From: Rickettsia endosymbiont of Diachasma alloeum
GTDB taxonomy: Bacteria; Pseudomonadota; Alphaproteobacteria; Rickettsiales; Rickettsiaceae
Assembly (NCBI GenBank): GCA_020404485.1
Contig: DYDT01000043.1
Location: 1 to 17,013 of the forward strand
DNA: 17,013 bases
Direction: 5' to 3'
Below the pieces are notes generated by a model. The model saw only the letters and a list, made by a program, of their open reading frames with translations, was not told where the DNA came from and searched no databases. Of this stretch, positions 16,989 to 17,013 are shown piece by piece. The number at the start of each line of letters is the position of its first letter. Position 1 is the first letter of the stretch. Made by a program: the position numbers and the translations under genes.

Positions 16989-17013
16989 ATGAGAGCCTAT
17001 AGTCAAGATTTAC
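16989..17013 (+). CDS. Start of a probable IS630-type transposase (partial)
   Basis: Only eight codons are present before the window ends: MRAYSQDL. This resembles the opening of IS630-family transposases, whose first residues are often of the form (M)xAYSxDLR and lead into a helix-turn-helix DNA-binding domain. The frame is also open upstream to an ATG at 16932, but I place the start at 16989 by resemblance to the family. There is no good ribosome site at either. Eight residues are weak evidence, so treat this as a pointer to look at the flanking sequence. Confidence 0.4.

Noticed and set aside
1..17013. CRISPR arrays, rRNA or tRNA genes
   Set aside because: There are no regularly spaced direct repeats with unique spacers, and no rRNA cores or tRNA arms were found on either strand by eye.

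Overview
The window is AT-rich, gene-dense chromosomal DNA that fits an obligate intracellular alphaproteobacterium of the genus Rickettsia. Pointers are the mitochondrial-style Atm1 exporter, the sucA/sucB pair, an aa3-type cytochrome oxidase subunit III, a bamD-recN pair, an isolated VirB2-like pilin (Rickettsiales vir homolog system), and copies of palindromic intergenic repeats of the kind known in Rickettsia. Species cannot be settled from the sequence alone.

Layout. Positions 1-66 hold a two-tier inverted repeat. Then, on the minus strand, come a small unrecognised gene built of 15-residue repeats (67-390), the Atm1-type ABC exporter (439-2226) and a class I glutaredoxin (2433-2747); a palindromic repeat and a half copy lie between the last two. 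uvrB (2818-4803) is the only complete plus-strand gene and runs tail to tail into gltP. The minus-strand block sucA, sucB, queD, cutA, gltP (10805 down to 4806) is tightly packed: 1, 16, 2 and 56 bases separate successive genes, so one transcript is likely. A second palindromic repeat separates sucA from an M32 carboxypeptidase (10933-12420). A different imperfect-palindrome repeat (about 12485-12625) follows and overlaps the 3' end of recN. recN (12617-14260) is broken by one in-frame TGA. It sits 12 bases after bamD (14273-15022), an order widely conserved in alphaproteobacteria. Two hairpins separate bamD from the VirB2-like gene (15262-15630), and ctaE/coxC (15796-16629) follows. The right edge holds a 359-base gene-poor stretch and the first codons of a probable IS630-type transposase.

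Working together. SucA and SucB are E1 and E2 of the 2-oxoglutarate dehydrogenase complex. GltP probably imports glutamate or aspartate, and glutamate can feed 2-oxoglutarate into that complex. CtaE serves the terminal oxidase that uses the resulting reducing power. Atm1 and the glutaredoxin are neighbours with linked roles in glutathione and iron-sulfur biology. UvrB and RecN are DNA repair genes, one intact and one apparently inactivated.

I found no clearly new multi-gene system. The items most worth a second look are the nonsense codon in recN, the 15-residue-repeat protein, the palindromic repeats sitting just upstream of two start codons, and the orphan VirB2-like gene.
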